Shown here one piece after another: positions 23,648 through 32,400 of a stretch of 51,799 nucleotides of DNA. The notes below the pieces were generated by a model. It did no database searches. It saw only the letters and a program-made list of their open reading frames with translations, and had not been told where the DNA came from. The position numbers were made by a program, and so were the translations under genes. Source of the stretch: a virus; IMG/VR virus record IMGVR_UViG_3300025141_000053, positions 32,001 to 83,799 of that record; one strand, written 5' to 3'. Positions within the stretch are counted from its first letter, which is position 1. Each line of letters begins with the position of its first letter.

Positions 23648-24142
23648 ATGTTTGAATTTATCTTGTTAGCCCCAGCAGTATCTGGAATTTCTCCAGCCGC
23701 ACTAGTTGGTGTTATTACAGGGCTAATTACTGTTTTATTAGTTCTTGCAAAAATATTAGAAAAGAAAGTATTTGGCAAGTCTGATGTAGAAATGCGTAAA
23801 AAAACTAACTTAACTGTTAATAAGAACAAAGAACTATTGGAAGAATTATTATTATCTGTTGGGAGAAATGAAAAACTTTGTATAAAGTGTTATGATCTTC
23901 ATAATGTAAAAGATGGTGATAATGTGCCATTATGGTATGTTACAAGTAATTTAAAAAAATTAATTGCAGAAGTTCACATAATGGTATCTGAGATGAAAAA
24001 AATTGTATCAGATACTGATGAAAATTCTGAAGAGATTTTGGCCAAACTTCCAGAATTAATTAATTCTAATCAAGCGATGACTTTGAGGCTGACAGATCTT
24101 ATTAGTTTATTAGAAAAACTGGCCAGTAAAATTTCTTCTTAG
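23648..24142 (+). CDS. Single-pass membrane protein with coiled-coil tail (164 aa)
   Basis: Residues about 3-40 are hydrophobic (ALVGVITGLITVLLVLA core), followed by basic residues (KILEKKVFGK), so one N-terminal membrane helix with the rest in the cytoplasm is likely. The remainder is helical and coiled-coil-like. It could be a holin-like, spanin-like or membrane-anchoring protein; length and layout alone do not decide. AAAAAGGAG precedes the start. Confidence 0.6.
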   Translation: MFEFILLAPAVSGISPAALVGVITGLITVLLVLAKILEKKVFGKSDVEMRKKTNLTVNKNKELLEELLLSVGRNEKLCIKCYDLHNVKDGDNVPLWYVTSNLKKLIAEVHIMVSEMKKIVSDTDENSEEILAKLPELINSNQAMTLRLTDLISLLEKLASKISS

Positions 24143-24154
24143 GAGGGAAATAAT

Positions 24155-24316
24155 ATGTCTAATGAGGCAAAACAAATTATTAAGACTGCTTCTGATAAGA
24201 GAAAAAAACAAGAACGGCGAAAACGCCTTTTAGAGAGAATAGGGATTTGTATAAATACTCATAAAGCCCTAGAAGATAGAATTAAAAAATTAATAACATC
24301 GTTAGTGATTAACTAG
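24155..24316 (+). CDS. Very small basic protein (53 aa)
   Basis: ATG 24155 follows AGGAGGG, one of the strongest ribosome binding sites in the window, and the TAG stop overlaps the next AGGAGG. The product is highly basic and helical (SDKRKKQERRKRLLERIG). It fills an otherwise empty gap with proper spacing on both sides, which supports translation. A nucleic-acid-binding or head-internal role is possible. Unknown family. Confidence 0.6.
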   Translation: MSNEAKQIIKTASDKRKKQERRKRLLERIGICINTHKALEDRIKKLITSLVIN

Positions 24317-24326
24317 GAGGAAATAA

Positions 24327-25112
24327 ATGTATTTCGATGAAGAGATTGCGGTAGAAGAAGACGGCAATGAAGAAAAAACTGTTGAGGAGCAAAAGCAAGA
24401 AACGAACTTTCTTAAAAGTAAGGACTCCAGACATCTATGCCAATATGTACATGATACTTTAGGCAGTCTTCCAGCAAAAGACCAATGGGGAAGTAGCCCA
24501 AGTCAATATCAACAAATGCTTGGAAGGCTAAATGCTTTAGATAGAAATATTTCTAAAGGTTTGGGTTCAGATCATGAAGGACATATTACTCAAGATCAGA
24601 TTCAATGGCTTGATGATGCGCGTGAACGCATTTATCAAATGTCAGATGATCTTCTAGATAGGGTAGAATCACTTCGTGCTGCCAGAGATGGACATATAAA
24701 AAATATTAGGCAAAGGCACAGAAAAAAAGCACATGATGATAATAAATGTGGAATTTGCACATCTGTATTATATGATGATGAGGAAGTTGGTCTTCCACTG
24801 TGCTTGTCTTGTTTAGATGATCGTCATGTGAATCAGACTCTTGTAAAAGAAGCAACAACTCCTCGCATACAGCTTGTAATGAGTCCGTTTGAGAGATCAA
24901 TTGTTGGAACACTTATTAATGCTACAGTTTCTGGTGGGCAAAACATAAATGAAGTTTATGGAAAGCTCAAGAAGAAGTATGGCTTTGATAAAAGAGAAGA
25001 GTTGGGGATTACTCAATTATTGACTGATCTTGGTTATCCAGTATATAAAGATCGTGTTTTGATGGATGATCAAGAGGGTAATGGGGAATGGATTAAAAAT
25101 TATCACGCATAA
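24327..25112 (+). CDS. Zinc-finger-like protein (261 aa)
   Basis: The start follows TAGGAGGAAATAA. It has an acidic N-terminus, a helical middle with LDDARERIYQMSDDLLDRVE, then basic residues and a CGICTSVLYDD ... CLSCLDD four-Cys site (residues about 146-170), a zinc-finger pattern. The C-terminal part (INEVYGKLKKKYGFDKREEL) is mixed helical. Unknown function; it is in the operon leading to the terminase. Confidence 0.6.
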   Translation: MYFDEEIAVEEDGNEEKTVEEQKQETNFLKSKDSRHLCQYVHDTLGSLPAKDQWGSSPSQYQQMLGRLNALDRNISKGLGSDHEGHITQDQIQWLDDARERIYQMSDDLLDRVESLRAARDGHIKNIRQRHRKKAHDDNKCGICTSVLYDDEEVGLPLCLSCLDDRHVNQTLVKEATTPRIQLVMSPFERSIVGTLINATVSGGQNINEVYGKLKKKYGFDKREELGITQLLTDLGYPVYKDRVLMDDQEGNGEWIKNYHA

Positions 25113-25342
25113 TGAAACCCATAAAAAAAATCTCTGATCCTGATGGACAAAAACAAGAAGAAGAATCTTTAGAAGAGGTAAGAAAAAAAATGTCTAAAAT
25201 AGCGGCAAGTCAAGTATTTAATATGCTTGATTTGGCCAATTATTTTGATGCTTTGGGCGTAGATACTGATGATCCGGGATTATCAGCATATGCTGCTGAT
25301 ATGGATAATATTATAAGGAGAATGATTAAAAATGACTCATAG
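25112..25342 (+). CDS. Small tagged protein (76 aa)
   Basis: It overlaps the previous stop (TAATG) and the following start. Residues about 30-50 (ASQVFNMLDLANYFDALG) match the first helix of the KLAxxLD tag seen on neighbours, and MDNIIRRMIK resembles the second. The protein may consist of little more than this tag, which makes it useful for defining the tag's limits. Not otherwise recognised. Confidence 0.55.
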   Translation: MKPIKKISDPDGQKQEEESLEEVRKKMSKIAASQVFNMLDLANYFDALGVDTDDPGLSAYAADMDNIIRRMIKNDS

Positions 25343-26066
25343 AGATTATGAATATATGAAGCCTTCAAAAATGCCTGAATGGATGAAGGATTTCGCTGAG
25401 AAGGAAGCCTTTGACAAAAAAGAGGGCAATTATATTGACCACATTAATGAAATATTACATCCAGAATCTAAGTTAACTACTGTTGACGCGATGGTTAGTG
25501 ATTTGCGTGAGAGAGTCGGCCTTGATATGTTAACTAAGGAAGCGGCTGGAGAAAAAATACTTTCTGAAATGAAGACAGCGAAAAATGTAATAATAAGTCT
25601 TATTGCTATGGCCAACGAATTAGATTCTCGGGGAAGACACAATGAGGCAAAAGCCATTGACAGAAAGATTCAGGCATTAGCAGAGAAATCTAAGAAAAAA
25701 GATGATAAGAGTACAGAAAAATCTGAAAAATCTGAAAAATCTGAAAAATCTGAGGAAGGCGAAGATGGTCTGGCAGGTATTGTTGATGATCCTAAGTTTC
25801 GTGGTATTTTGGAATTTATTGATAAGATTGTTGAGGGAAGAGGTGGAAAAGTAACATCTGTTTCTATACAAGCAATGATAGAGAACGAAAAAGGAATGAT
25901 CGTAGATCCAGAAGTACAAAAATATTTAGAAAATAAGATTAAAGCAGTGAGAGAAAACTCCCCAGACGTTGAAGAACATTCTGGACTATTTGGAGTTGAC
26001 ATACAAGAACAAGATAGAGACGCGAATAATCAAATGTTTCACATGCCAGAATCTAATATGAGTTAA
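25332..26066 (+). CDS. Tagged late protein with Lys/Ser/Glu linker (244 aa)
   Basis: An internal tag lies at residues about 84-112 (SLIAMANELDSRGRHNEAKA then IDRKIQALA), followed by a SEKSEKSEK repeat linker (residues about 122-140) and a helical C-terminal domain. Having the tag in the middle suggests that the first 80 residues are a separate unit joined to it. It overlaps the previous gene by eleven bases. Unknown family. Confidence 0.58.
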   Translation: MTHRDYEYMKPSKMPEWMKDFAEKEAFDKKEGNYIDHINEILHPESKLTTVDAMVSDLRERVGLDMLTKEAAGEKILSEMKTAKNVIISLIAMANELDSRGRHNEAKAIDRKIQALAEKSKKKDDKSTEKSEKSEKSEKSEEGEDGLAGIVDDPKFRGILEFIDKIVEGRGGKVTSVSIQAMIENEKGMIVDPEVQKYLENKIKAVRENSPDVEEHSGLFGVDIQEQDRDANNQMFHMPESNMS

Positions 26067-26070
26067 AAAA

Positions 26071-27036
26071 ATGATATTAAATTTAATAAAATTAGCAAAT
26101 AGATTAGATAGTTTAGGATACAGAAAAGAATCTGGAATTATAGATGTAATTATTAAAAGAGCATTAGATCCTCAAGTTAAGGCTTTAATAGAATCTGGGC
26201 AAGGATGGACATATGGTTGTCCTAGTTGTAATAGTCCAGTAGACATTGATAATAATGTATTTAGTAAATTTATGCCTGAGCCAATAGAATGTCCGAATTG
26301 TAATAATAGTTTTTCTCCTCATGATGCTGGTGCTAGTCGTAGAATAATGGGTCCGGGGAATATGAAGGGCATGAAAGAAGAGTTTGGTGAGCACGCATTA
26401 AGCGAACAAGAGAGTGGCCTTTGGACTGTTTATACACTTGGAGCTCCATTATTTGTTTTTGAAGGGAAAGCCAATGCTCAACAATTTATGAGATCGCTTA
26501 TGAAAGATCCTGGGCAATTTCTTCCAAAAGCGAAACAGTATGCTTTGGCACATGTTCTTAGAAAAGCGTTGGGCTGGTTCGGCACTGTTTTTCCTCCCGC
26601 ATCAAATCCATGGGGAGAAATAAATTGGGATGACCCAGAAACTTGGGACAAGGCAGAAGAACAGATGTGGAGAGATGCTAGGGTTGGTGCCTCGCATGAA
26701 AGAATTCCCCATAGTGATGTTGAGTTTTCTAAAAGACAGATTGACCCTGATGCGGTATTTGAAGATGCTATTGAAAAATCAACCAAGGTAGTGCCATGCG
26801 ATGTTCCTCTAGATAGTAGTGAGTATGTACATCATGGAGAATCTCCAGACAAGGGCCATAAGAAAAAACAAGAACAGTTAGTTGAAAAATTACCAAAAGA
26901 CGAAGATGGACTTTTGGAATCTTATGAAGTTCTTGATGAACATGGCGACAGAGTTAGGAGACAAGTTTTGCTGAGAGAAAAAATTAGGAATGAGGACAAG
27001 GATCCAGATAAACTTGCCGATGACATGAGGTGGTAA
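26071..27036 (+). CDS. Tagged zinc-ribbon protein, paralogue of the gene at 31483 (321 aa)
   Basis: It begins with the clearest tag (MILNLIKLANRLDSLGYRKE then SGIIDVIIKRA). A zinc ribbon follows (CPSCNSPVDID, then CPNCNNSFSPHDAGA, residues about 50-90), and a conserved SGLWTVYTLGAPLFVFEGKA segment with a terminal DPDKLADDMRW. The 302-aa protein at 31483 shares all of these, so the two flank the terminase and portal genes as diverged copies. Role unknown. The last bases directly precede the terminase ATG. Confidence 0.7.
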   Translation: MILNLIKLANRLDSLGYRKESGIIDVIIKRALDPQVKALIESGQGWTYGCPSCNSPVDIDNNVFSKFMPEPIECPNCNNSFSPHDAGASRRIMGPGNMKGMKEEFGEHALSEQESGLWTVYTLGAPLFVFEGKANAQQFMRSLMKDPGQFLPKAKQYALAHVLRKALGWFGTVFPPASNPWGEINWDDPETWDKAEEQMWRDARVGASHERIPHSDVEFSKRQIDPDAVFEDAIEKSTKVVPCDVPLDSSEYVHHGESPDKGHKKKQEQLVEKLPKDEDGLLESYEVLDEHGDRVRRQVLLREKIRNEDKDPDKLADDMRW

Positions 27037-28878
27037 ATGTCAACAATCAATTCAGGAAAAGAAACATTTGATTGGTTAAAAAAAGAAGTTCTCAAGATAG
27101 ATCCAGTATCTTTTGCAGAAAATTATTTAACAATTGAAAACCGTAAATTTAAGATAACCAACAATGGTTGGAAATTTATGGCAGATCTATATAGACACAT
27201 TATATATGAAGCAATGTCTGATGACGGCAAACCTATTGTTATTGTCAAGGGTCGTCAGGTTGCTGCCACAACAATGGCAACCAATCTAGGTTGCTATTTA
27301 ATGGGTTCAGGAAATTATGGTATTAATGACAGACCACCTATTTCATTACTTCATGCATTTCCGCAACTTGAACTCATGTATGACTATGCAAAAGATAAAT
27401 TAGAAAAAACAATTCGTAATTCTACACCCCTCAAACATCCTACGAAGGCGGATAAAATTTTAGGATATATGGAGTTTATGAAAGATTCTGCGCGTGATGC
27501 GACAGATAGTTTAACATTCAAGCAATTCAAAGACGGAAATTCTTGGTGGTGTAACTCTATTGGCAATGAGGGCACAAGAGTTTTGGGTCGTCGTTTTGAT
27601 GGCATCTTTTTTGATGAGGTTCAGAAGATGACGGAAAAGGCTGTTGGTATTGCCAAGAAATGTCTAACATGGTCTCAATATGGTCCTGTTGGCGAAGGCT
27701 TTCAGGTTTATTTTGGAACACCAAGACATAAGAACTCATACTTTCATAAAATCTGGGAGAAATCTGATAAGAGATATTTTTTCTTAGGGTGTTGTGGATG
27801 TGGAGAATATTTTAAACTATATAACTCTAAAGAAACTGATGCTTGGGAAGAAATATGGCTTTACGAAATGGTCGTAAAATGTACTCATTGTGGAGAAGAA
27901 CAAAATAAACTAGAAGCTGTTGACAGGGGTAAGTGGATACCAACCGTGGAAGATCCGGAAAGTTGTAAATATACTGGTTTTCATTTTAATCAATTATATA
28001 TACCAATTTTTGCTAAAGAAACTGTCTTAAAAGAAAAACCGGAGAATTCGGCAGAAAACTCTGAAGTTACTTATATGAACGAAGTCCTTGGTGAATTCTA
28101 TTCTGGAGAAGGTCTTCCAATTACTTTTGACGAAATATATACTACTTGTAGAGATCCCGACAGACTTTGGACTCATCCGAAGCACATTATAACAAAACGT
28201 AAGTCTGTATTAGACAAAACACTATTTCTTGGATTTGACTGGGGCGGGAAACCAGACATTGAGGGCTCTAAAAGGGGCCAATCTTTTTCTGTTCTAACAG
28301 TGCTTGGAGTAGAACATGATGGATTATATCCTATTGAATATGCGACAAAACTTAAGAAACTTAAAATAGATGATAAAATTAAATTTGTTGAAGAGATGTT
28401 TAGGCTATATCGTCCAAGATTGGCAATGGGTGATATTGGTTATGCTGAAGATTTATCTATGGAACTAAAGTCTATTTTTGGTGATAAATATCAAACAGTA
28501 CGAAACTCTGCTTCTGTTGCTCATGGTGTTAAGTATCATTCAGATGAATTAGAAGTTGTTATTGATAAAGACAAGTGGTTGGGTGAAATGTTTGATAACT
28601 TTAGACGAGGGAAATTTCGTATTCCTTGGGCGAGTTATGAACAATTGGCTTGGTTTGTAGAACATTGTTGTTCTATGGAATCTAAAGATGTTGTGCGTGG
28701 TGGCGTGCCATATCAAATGTTTATAAAGGGAAAGGAACCAAATGATGGTTTGATGTCATTATTATGTGCTTATGTTGCTTATAAGTTTAACAAGACACAT
28801 GCTTTTAAGTTGAACCCAAATTCAATGAAGTCAAGTAAGTTAAGGCCAATTTTAGCCTATATGCCAAAACTTAAATAA
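27037..28878 (+). CDS. terL: Terminase large subunit (GpA-like)
   Basis: 613 aa. The ATPase Walker A-like motif is VKGRQVAATT (residues 70-79) and Walker B with its catalytic Glu is DGIFFDEVQ (188-196). A Cys-rich insert (CCGCGEYF, CTHCGEE, residues about 251-290) probably binds zinc, as in GpA-type terminases. The nuclease domain begins LFLGFDWGG with D401 and continues with ARLAMGDIGY-like sequence. It cuts concatemeric DNA and drives it into the prohead through the portal encoded just downstream. The canonical GKS/T of the ATP-binding loop is replaced by VAATT, a known variation in terminases. Confidence 0.86.
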   Translation: MSTINSGKETFDWLKKEVLKIDPVSFAENYLTIENRKFKITNNGWKFMADLYRHIIYEAMSDDGKPIVIVKGRQVAATTMATNLGCYLMGSGNYGINDRPPISLLHAFPQLELMYDYAKDKLEKTIRNSTPLKHPTKADKILGYMEFMKDSARDATDSLTFKQFKDGNSWWCNSIGNEGTRVLGRRFDGIFFDEVQKMTEKAVGIAKKCLTWSQYGPVGEGFQVYFGTPRHKNSYFHKIWEKSDKRYFFLGCCGCGEYFKLYNSKETDAWEEIWLYEMVVKCTHCGEEQNKLEAVDRGKWIPTVEDPESCKYTGFHFNQLYIPIFAKETVLKEKPENSAENSEVTYMNEVLGEFYSGEGLPITFDEIYTTCRDPDRLWTHPKHIITKRKSVLDKTLFLGFDWGGKPDIEGSKRGQSFSVLTVLGVEHDGLYPIEYATKLKKLKIDDKIKFVEEMFRLYRPRLAMGDIGYAEDLSMELKSIFGDKYQTVRNSASVAHGVKYHSDELEVVIDKDKWLGEMFDNFRRGKFRIPWASYEQLAWFVEHCCSMESKDVVRGGVPYQMFIKGKEPNDGLMSLLCAYVAYKFNKTHAFKLNPNSMKSSKLRPILAYMPKLK

Positions 28879-28889
28879 GGGGAAATTAT

Positions 28890-29222
28890 ATGATATTAAA
28901 TTTAATAAAATTAGCAAAAGATTTAGATATTTTGGGGTATACCAAAGAATCTATTATTATTGATGGTCTTATAAAAGAAGCCCAAAATAAAATTATACTA
29001 ATAAAATTGTATGGTAGAATAATCATGAAAAAATATATTATTACAATTAGTACTGTGGATGATACTACTAAGGTGGGAAATGCTAAGAGTTTTAAGGGAA
29101 GTCAAGAACAAGTTGGCTTAGCTAAGCAGTATTTACAACAACTTATACAGAAATATCCGCAGGTAAAAATAGATCATGATTTGAGTTCAACATTAACACC
29201 TCAAATGTTTGGGATAAAGTAA
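28890..29222 (+). CDS. Small tagged protein (110 aa)
   Basis: The first 29 bases (28890-28918) are identical to the start of the gene at 26071, giving the same tag opening, MILNLIKLA, then KESIIIDGLIKEA. A second unit starting MKKYIITISTVDD follows, with its own in-frame Met, a small beta-rich domain. This shows the tag joined in front of an unrelated short domain. AAGGGGAAAT is the ribosome binding site. The function of the domain is unknown. Confidence 0.66.
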   Translation: MILNLIKLAKDLDILGYTKESIIIDGLIKEAQNKIILIKLYGRIIMKKYIITISTVDDTTKVGNAKSFKGSQEQVGLAKQYLQQLIQKYPQVKIDHDLSSTLTPQMFGIK

Positions 29223-29231
29223 GGAGAAATT

Positions 29232-31223
29232 ATGAGAAGAGGATCAAGAGAAGTAAATAAAGGCGCAAATGATGTGGGCGAAATAAGAATTAGTCCAGAT
29301 GCATCTAGACAACTTTCTGATGTCAGGAGAAATATGATCCATAGAGATGTAGAAAGTGGTATAGTTGTTGAGTCAGGAAAAAACTATAATGGAAGTATGT
29401 TGAAAAAAAATATTGTTGCTGGTTCACAGAGCAATTCTAATTTGCCAGACATTGATCGCGGAGAATGGGATGAGCAAAGTGGACAAGTTGTTTCTAGAGG
29501 TTCTGGAAGACCATCTAATTATTTAAAAAAAACGGCACAAGCAGTTATTGCTAACAGCTCTTCTTTTAAAAAGCAAGCATCTATTTCTTCTACATCCAAT
29601 TCTTCTGGTTATTCTGGTGGGTCACATACTGATAGACTTGCACCAGAAGTATATTCCCCATTATTTACGATGGCGAATCTTAATTTGCCAAGAGATAGAA
29701 TTACTATTAATTCTTGGATTCGCAATTTCTATGACTTACATCCTATTGTAAGAAATTGTATTACATTACATGCGACATATCCAATTTCAAAATTAAATAT
29801 TAGATGTCACGACCAAAAGGTTGAGCAATTTTTTTCAGACATGGTTGAAGAAATGGATTTGCTTGGAACATTGGGCGAACTATCATTAGAATTCTGGAAG
29901 TTAGGTGAGGTTGTTCCTTATGCAGTTTTAGATGAAAATGAAAAAAAATGGAAAAGAATTAATATTTTAAATCCTGATTTTGTTCATGTTAAAAAAGCAG
30001 CAATTGGCGGCTATCCTATTATTTCTCTAAGACCTGACGAAGCACTAAAAAGATTAGTTATGAGCAGTCATCCTGCAGATCAACACATTAGATCTCAGAT
30101 TCCTGAAGAGATCATTCATCATGTTAGAAAAGGACAAAATATTCCTTTAGATAATTTCAATGCTTCTCATTTAAAAATGTTATCCAGCCCTTATGATATT
30201 CGTGGAACTTCAATTGTTGTATCATGTTTTAAGGATTTAATGCTTTTTGATAAGTTGAGGGAGGCAAAATTTGCTCAGGCAGATGGTCTTATAAACCCAA
30301 TTACATTAGTCAAGGTCGGTGGAAATGCTGAAGGTGAAGCGAGGCTGACTTCTGAAGATTTAGAAGAATGGCGTCAAATTATGGAAGAAGCACAGTATGA
30401 TAAAGATTTTAAAATTATTACTCATGCTGGTGTGGCCATTGAGCGCATTGGTGCTAATGGACAAATTATTGATGTTGCTGGAGACATTGAATTAATTATT
30501 AAGAATCTTTATACTGGATTAATGGTTCCTCAGGCTGTTGTTGATACAGAGAGTGCTGTTTATTCATCAGCATCTATTGGTCTTGAAGTATTGAGACAGA
30601 GATATTTCAATTTCCGTAATTTAATTGCAAAATGGTTAGTTAATAAAATTTTTGCTCCGATAAGTAAGATGAGAGGATTTTTCGAATATAAAGACGGGGA
30701 AAAGAAATTAATAATTCCTGAAGTTGAGTGGAATCACATGAATCTCTATGATCTTAGTGATTATGTACAAACAACTACAGGTCTTCTTTCTACACAACAA
30801 TGTTCATTACAGACTATATATAGAAGTATTGGATTAAATTATGAGGAAGAGAAGAGAAAGCAGAGAGAAGAAATGATCGATCTTGCAAAAAAACAAAGAG
30901 AAGAGCAGGCTTTGGCAAAATACTCACTTGAAGAGTTAAGATCTATGGATTCAAGTAAAGAGATTCAAGAAGCTTCTGAGGGCGAAAGACCTGGCGCAGC
31001 TGGAGCTGGAGCACCAGGGGCTGGTGGAGACATGGGCATGGGTGGAGACATGGGCGGCATGGGTGGAGACATGGGCGGCATGGGCGGAGACATGGGCGGC
31101 ATGGGCGGAGACATGGGAGGTGGAATGGGTGGAGAATTAGCACCACCTCCTTCTGGTGAGTTAGGCGGCGGTGGTGGAGGAATGAGTCCAGAGATGGGTC
31201 CAGGCGCAGCGCCCCCAATGTAG
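29232..31223 (+). CDS. Portal protein
   Basis: 663 aa. The N-terminal 130 residues are flexible. The core (IRNFYDLHPIVRNCITLHA, EFWKLGEVVPYAVLDENEK, NILNPDFVHVKK, then SSASIGLEVLRQRYFNFRN) matches tailed-phage portal proteins of the T4 gp20-like type, which form the ring at the head vertex through which DNA is pumped. Position directly behind the terminase supports this. The C-terminus carries a Gly/Met/Asp repeat tail, unusual for portals. The RNMIHRDVESGIV stretch near the start has no clear match. Confidence 0.8.
   Translation: MRRGSREVNKGANDVGEIRISPDASRQLSDVRRNMIHRDVESGIVVESGKNYNGSMLKKNIVAGSQSNSNLPDIDRGEWDEQSGQVVSRGSGRPSNYLKKTAQAVIANSSSFKKQASISSTSNSSGYSGGSHTDRLAPEVYSPLFTMANLNLPRDRITINSWIRNFYDLHPIVRNCITLHATYPISKLNIRCHDQKVEQFFSDMVEEMDLLGTLGELSLEFWKLGEVVPYAVLDENEKKWKRINILNPDFVHVKKAAIGGYPIISLRPDEALKRLVMSSHPADQHIRSQIPEEIIHHVRKGQNIPLDNFNASHLKMLSSPYDIRGTSIVVSCFKDLMLFDKLREAKFAQADGLINPITLVKVGGNAEGEARLTSEDLEEWRQIMEEAQYDKDFKIITHAGVAIERIGANGQIIDVAGDIELIIKNLYTGLMVPQAVVDTESAVYSSASIGLEVLRQRYFNFRNLIAKWLVNKIFAPISKMRGFFEYKDGEKKLIIPEVEWNHMNLYDLSDYVQTTTGLLSTQQCSLQTIYRSIGLNYEEEKRKQREEMIDLAKKQREEQALAKYSLEELRSMDSSKEIQEASEGERPGAAGAGAPGAGGDMGMGGDMGGMGGDMGGMGGDMGGMGGDMGGGMGGELAPPPSGELGGGGGGMSPEMGPGAAPPM
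31023..31133 (+). repeat. Gly/Met/Asp tandem repeat in the portal tail
   Basis: Five GGDMG-type units, several of them a 21-base repeat encoding GGDMGGM, lie near the C-terminus of the portal protein. Near-identical codons point to slippage expansion. The Met-rich, flexible tail probably lies inside or outside the ring and not in the folded core. Confidence 0.85.
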
Positions 31224-31246
31224 AAATAATTTATTAAGGACAAATT

Positions 31247-31483
31247 GTGGAAGAAAAAACAGTACAAGAAATACAGAAAAAATACAAACAGCAACTGAGG
31301 CAATTGGAAGAAATAGGAAAAGTTGGAGATCCACATTTAATGAAAAAAGTAGATTCTCAGTTAAATCAAGAATATAAACAAATTCTTTCAGAATTTCATT
31401 TGATTTCTGCTAAATTATCCTTATTAAAGAAATTATGTGGTGAATCACAGAGATTGACAAAAAAAGCGATGAGGAGAAAATAA
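31247..31483 (+). CDS. Small coiled-coil protein (78 aa, GTG start)
   Basis: GTG at 31247 with AAGGA just upstream. The sequence is basic and heptad-like throughout (KKYKQQLRQLEEIGK, LNQEYKQILSEFHLISAKL). Its stop overlaps the next start (TAATG). Small coiled-coil proteins after the portal can be scaffold or head-assembly factors; no stronger evidence here. Confidence 0.58.
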   Translation: MEEKTVQEIQKKYKQQLRQLEEIGKVGDPHLMKKVDSQLNQEYKQILSEFHLISAKLSLLKKLCGESQRLTKKAMRRK

Positions 31484-32391
31484 TGATAGTACAATTAACT
31501 AAACTAGCAAATAAATTAGATATTTTTGGCTATATAAAAGAATCTAAATTTATAGATAAGTTAATTAGAGAAGCTATTGATATGTCACTTGTTGAAAAGT
31601 TTAAAGAGGGATGGTCTCCTGCTTGTCCTAATCCAAGTTGTAATAAGCCTGTAGAATTAGATCCTTCAGTTTTTACTAAAATGTTTGTCCCAGATGAGAT
31701 TTGTCCACATTGTGGAAGAAATTTTTCTCCACATGATGTTGGAGCAGTTAGAAAAACTTATGATGATACTGGAATAAATGATAAAACTCCTTTTAGTAGT
31801 GGACTAACTAATGAAGAAAGGGGTCTTTGGGGATTTTACAGTAACGGATTTTCTTATTTTGTGTTTCGGGGTAAAAGTAATGCTGAACAATTTTTAAAAA
31901 GATGGAGAAGTGGTGGATATGATCATTACCTAGATCTTATAATTGAAGATACTTATAAAGATTTAGATTTTGATATTTCAAGAATTGCTGAATATACAAT
32001 TATGAGAAATATAGAACTTATGACGGGGCCTCCTTTGGGTGAATTGTCAGACGATGATAAAGAATATATTAAACGGCGTGTTGGTAATCCCGGTAAAATA
32101 CAGAGCGAGATTCAAGAAAAAACATCTAAGATTATACCATTACCAGATATTGATTTAGGTAGCTCGGCAATTGTTCCTCCTGGAGAAATGCCACAACTGG
32201 AACATTATAAAGCTTTACATGATTCTGAAGAAATATTGGATATTGAGGAAAAGGATGAAGTTTGGAAAGAAGAATTGGATGGTGTTTATGACACTTATGT
32301 AAAGCCACTAAGAAAAGAACTTACAAAAAGGCGTGAGGCGAGAGATAAGGGGATAGACCCTGATACATTGGCAGACGATAAAATTTGGTAG
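31483..32391 (+). CDS. Tagged zinc-ribbon protein, paralogue of the gene at 26071 (302 aa)
   Basis: Tag at residues 1-31 (VQLTKLANKLDIFGYIKESK then FIDKLIREA). The zinc ribbon (CPNPSCNKPVELD, CPHCGRNFSPHDVGA) and the RGLWGFYSNGFSYFVFRGKS segment align with the paralogue, as does the terminal DPDTLADDKIW. The middle differs more, so divergence is old. The segment after the ribbon, with a WxxYxxGxxxFVFxGK pattern, may be a small structural domain. Function unknown. Confidence 0.7.
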   Translation: MIVQLTKLANKLDIFGYIKESKFIDKLIREAIDMSLVEKFKEGWSPACPNPSCNKPVELDPSVFTKMFVPDEICPHCGRNFSPHDVGAVRKTYDDTGINDKTPFSSGLTNEERGLWGFYSNGFSYFVFRGKSNAEQFLKRWRSGGYDHYLDLIIEDTYKDLDFDISRIAEYTIMRNIELMTGPPLGELSDDDKEYIKRRVGNPGKIQSEIQEKTSKIIPLPDIDLGSSAIVPPGEMPQLEHYKALHDSEEILDIEEKDEVWKEELDGVYDTYVKPLRKELTKRREARDKGIDPDTLADDKIW

Positions 32392-32400
32392 GAGAAAACA

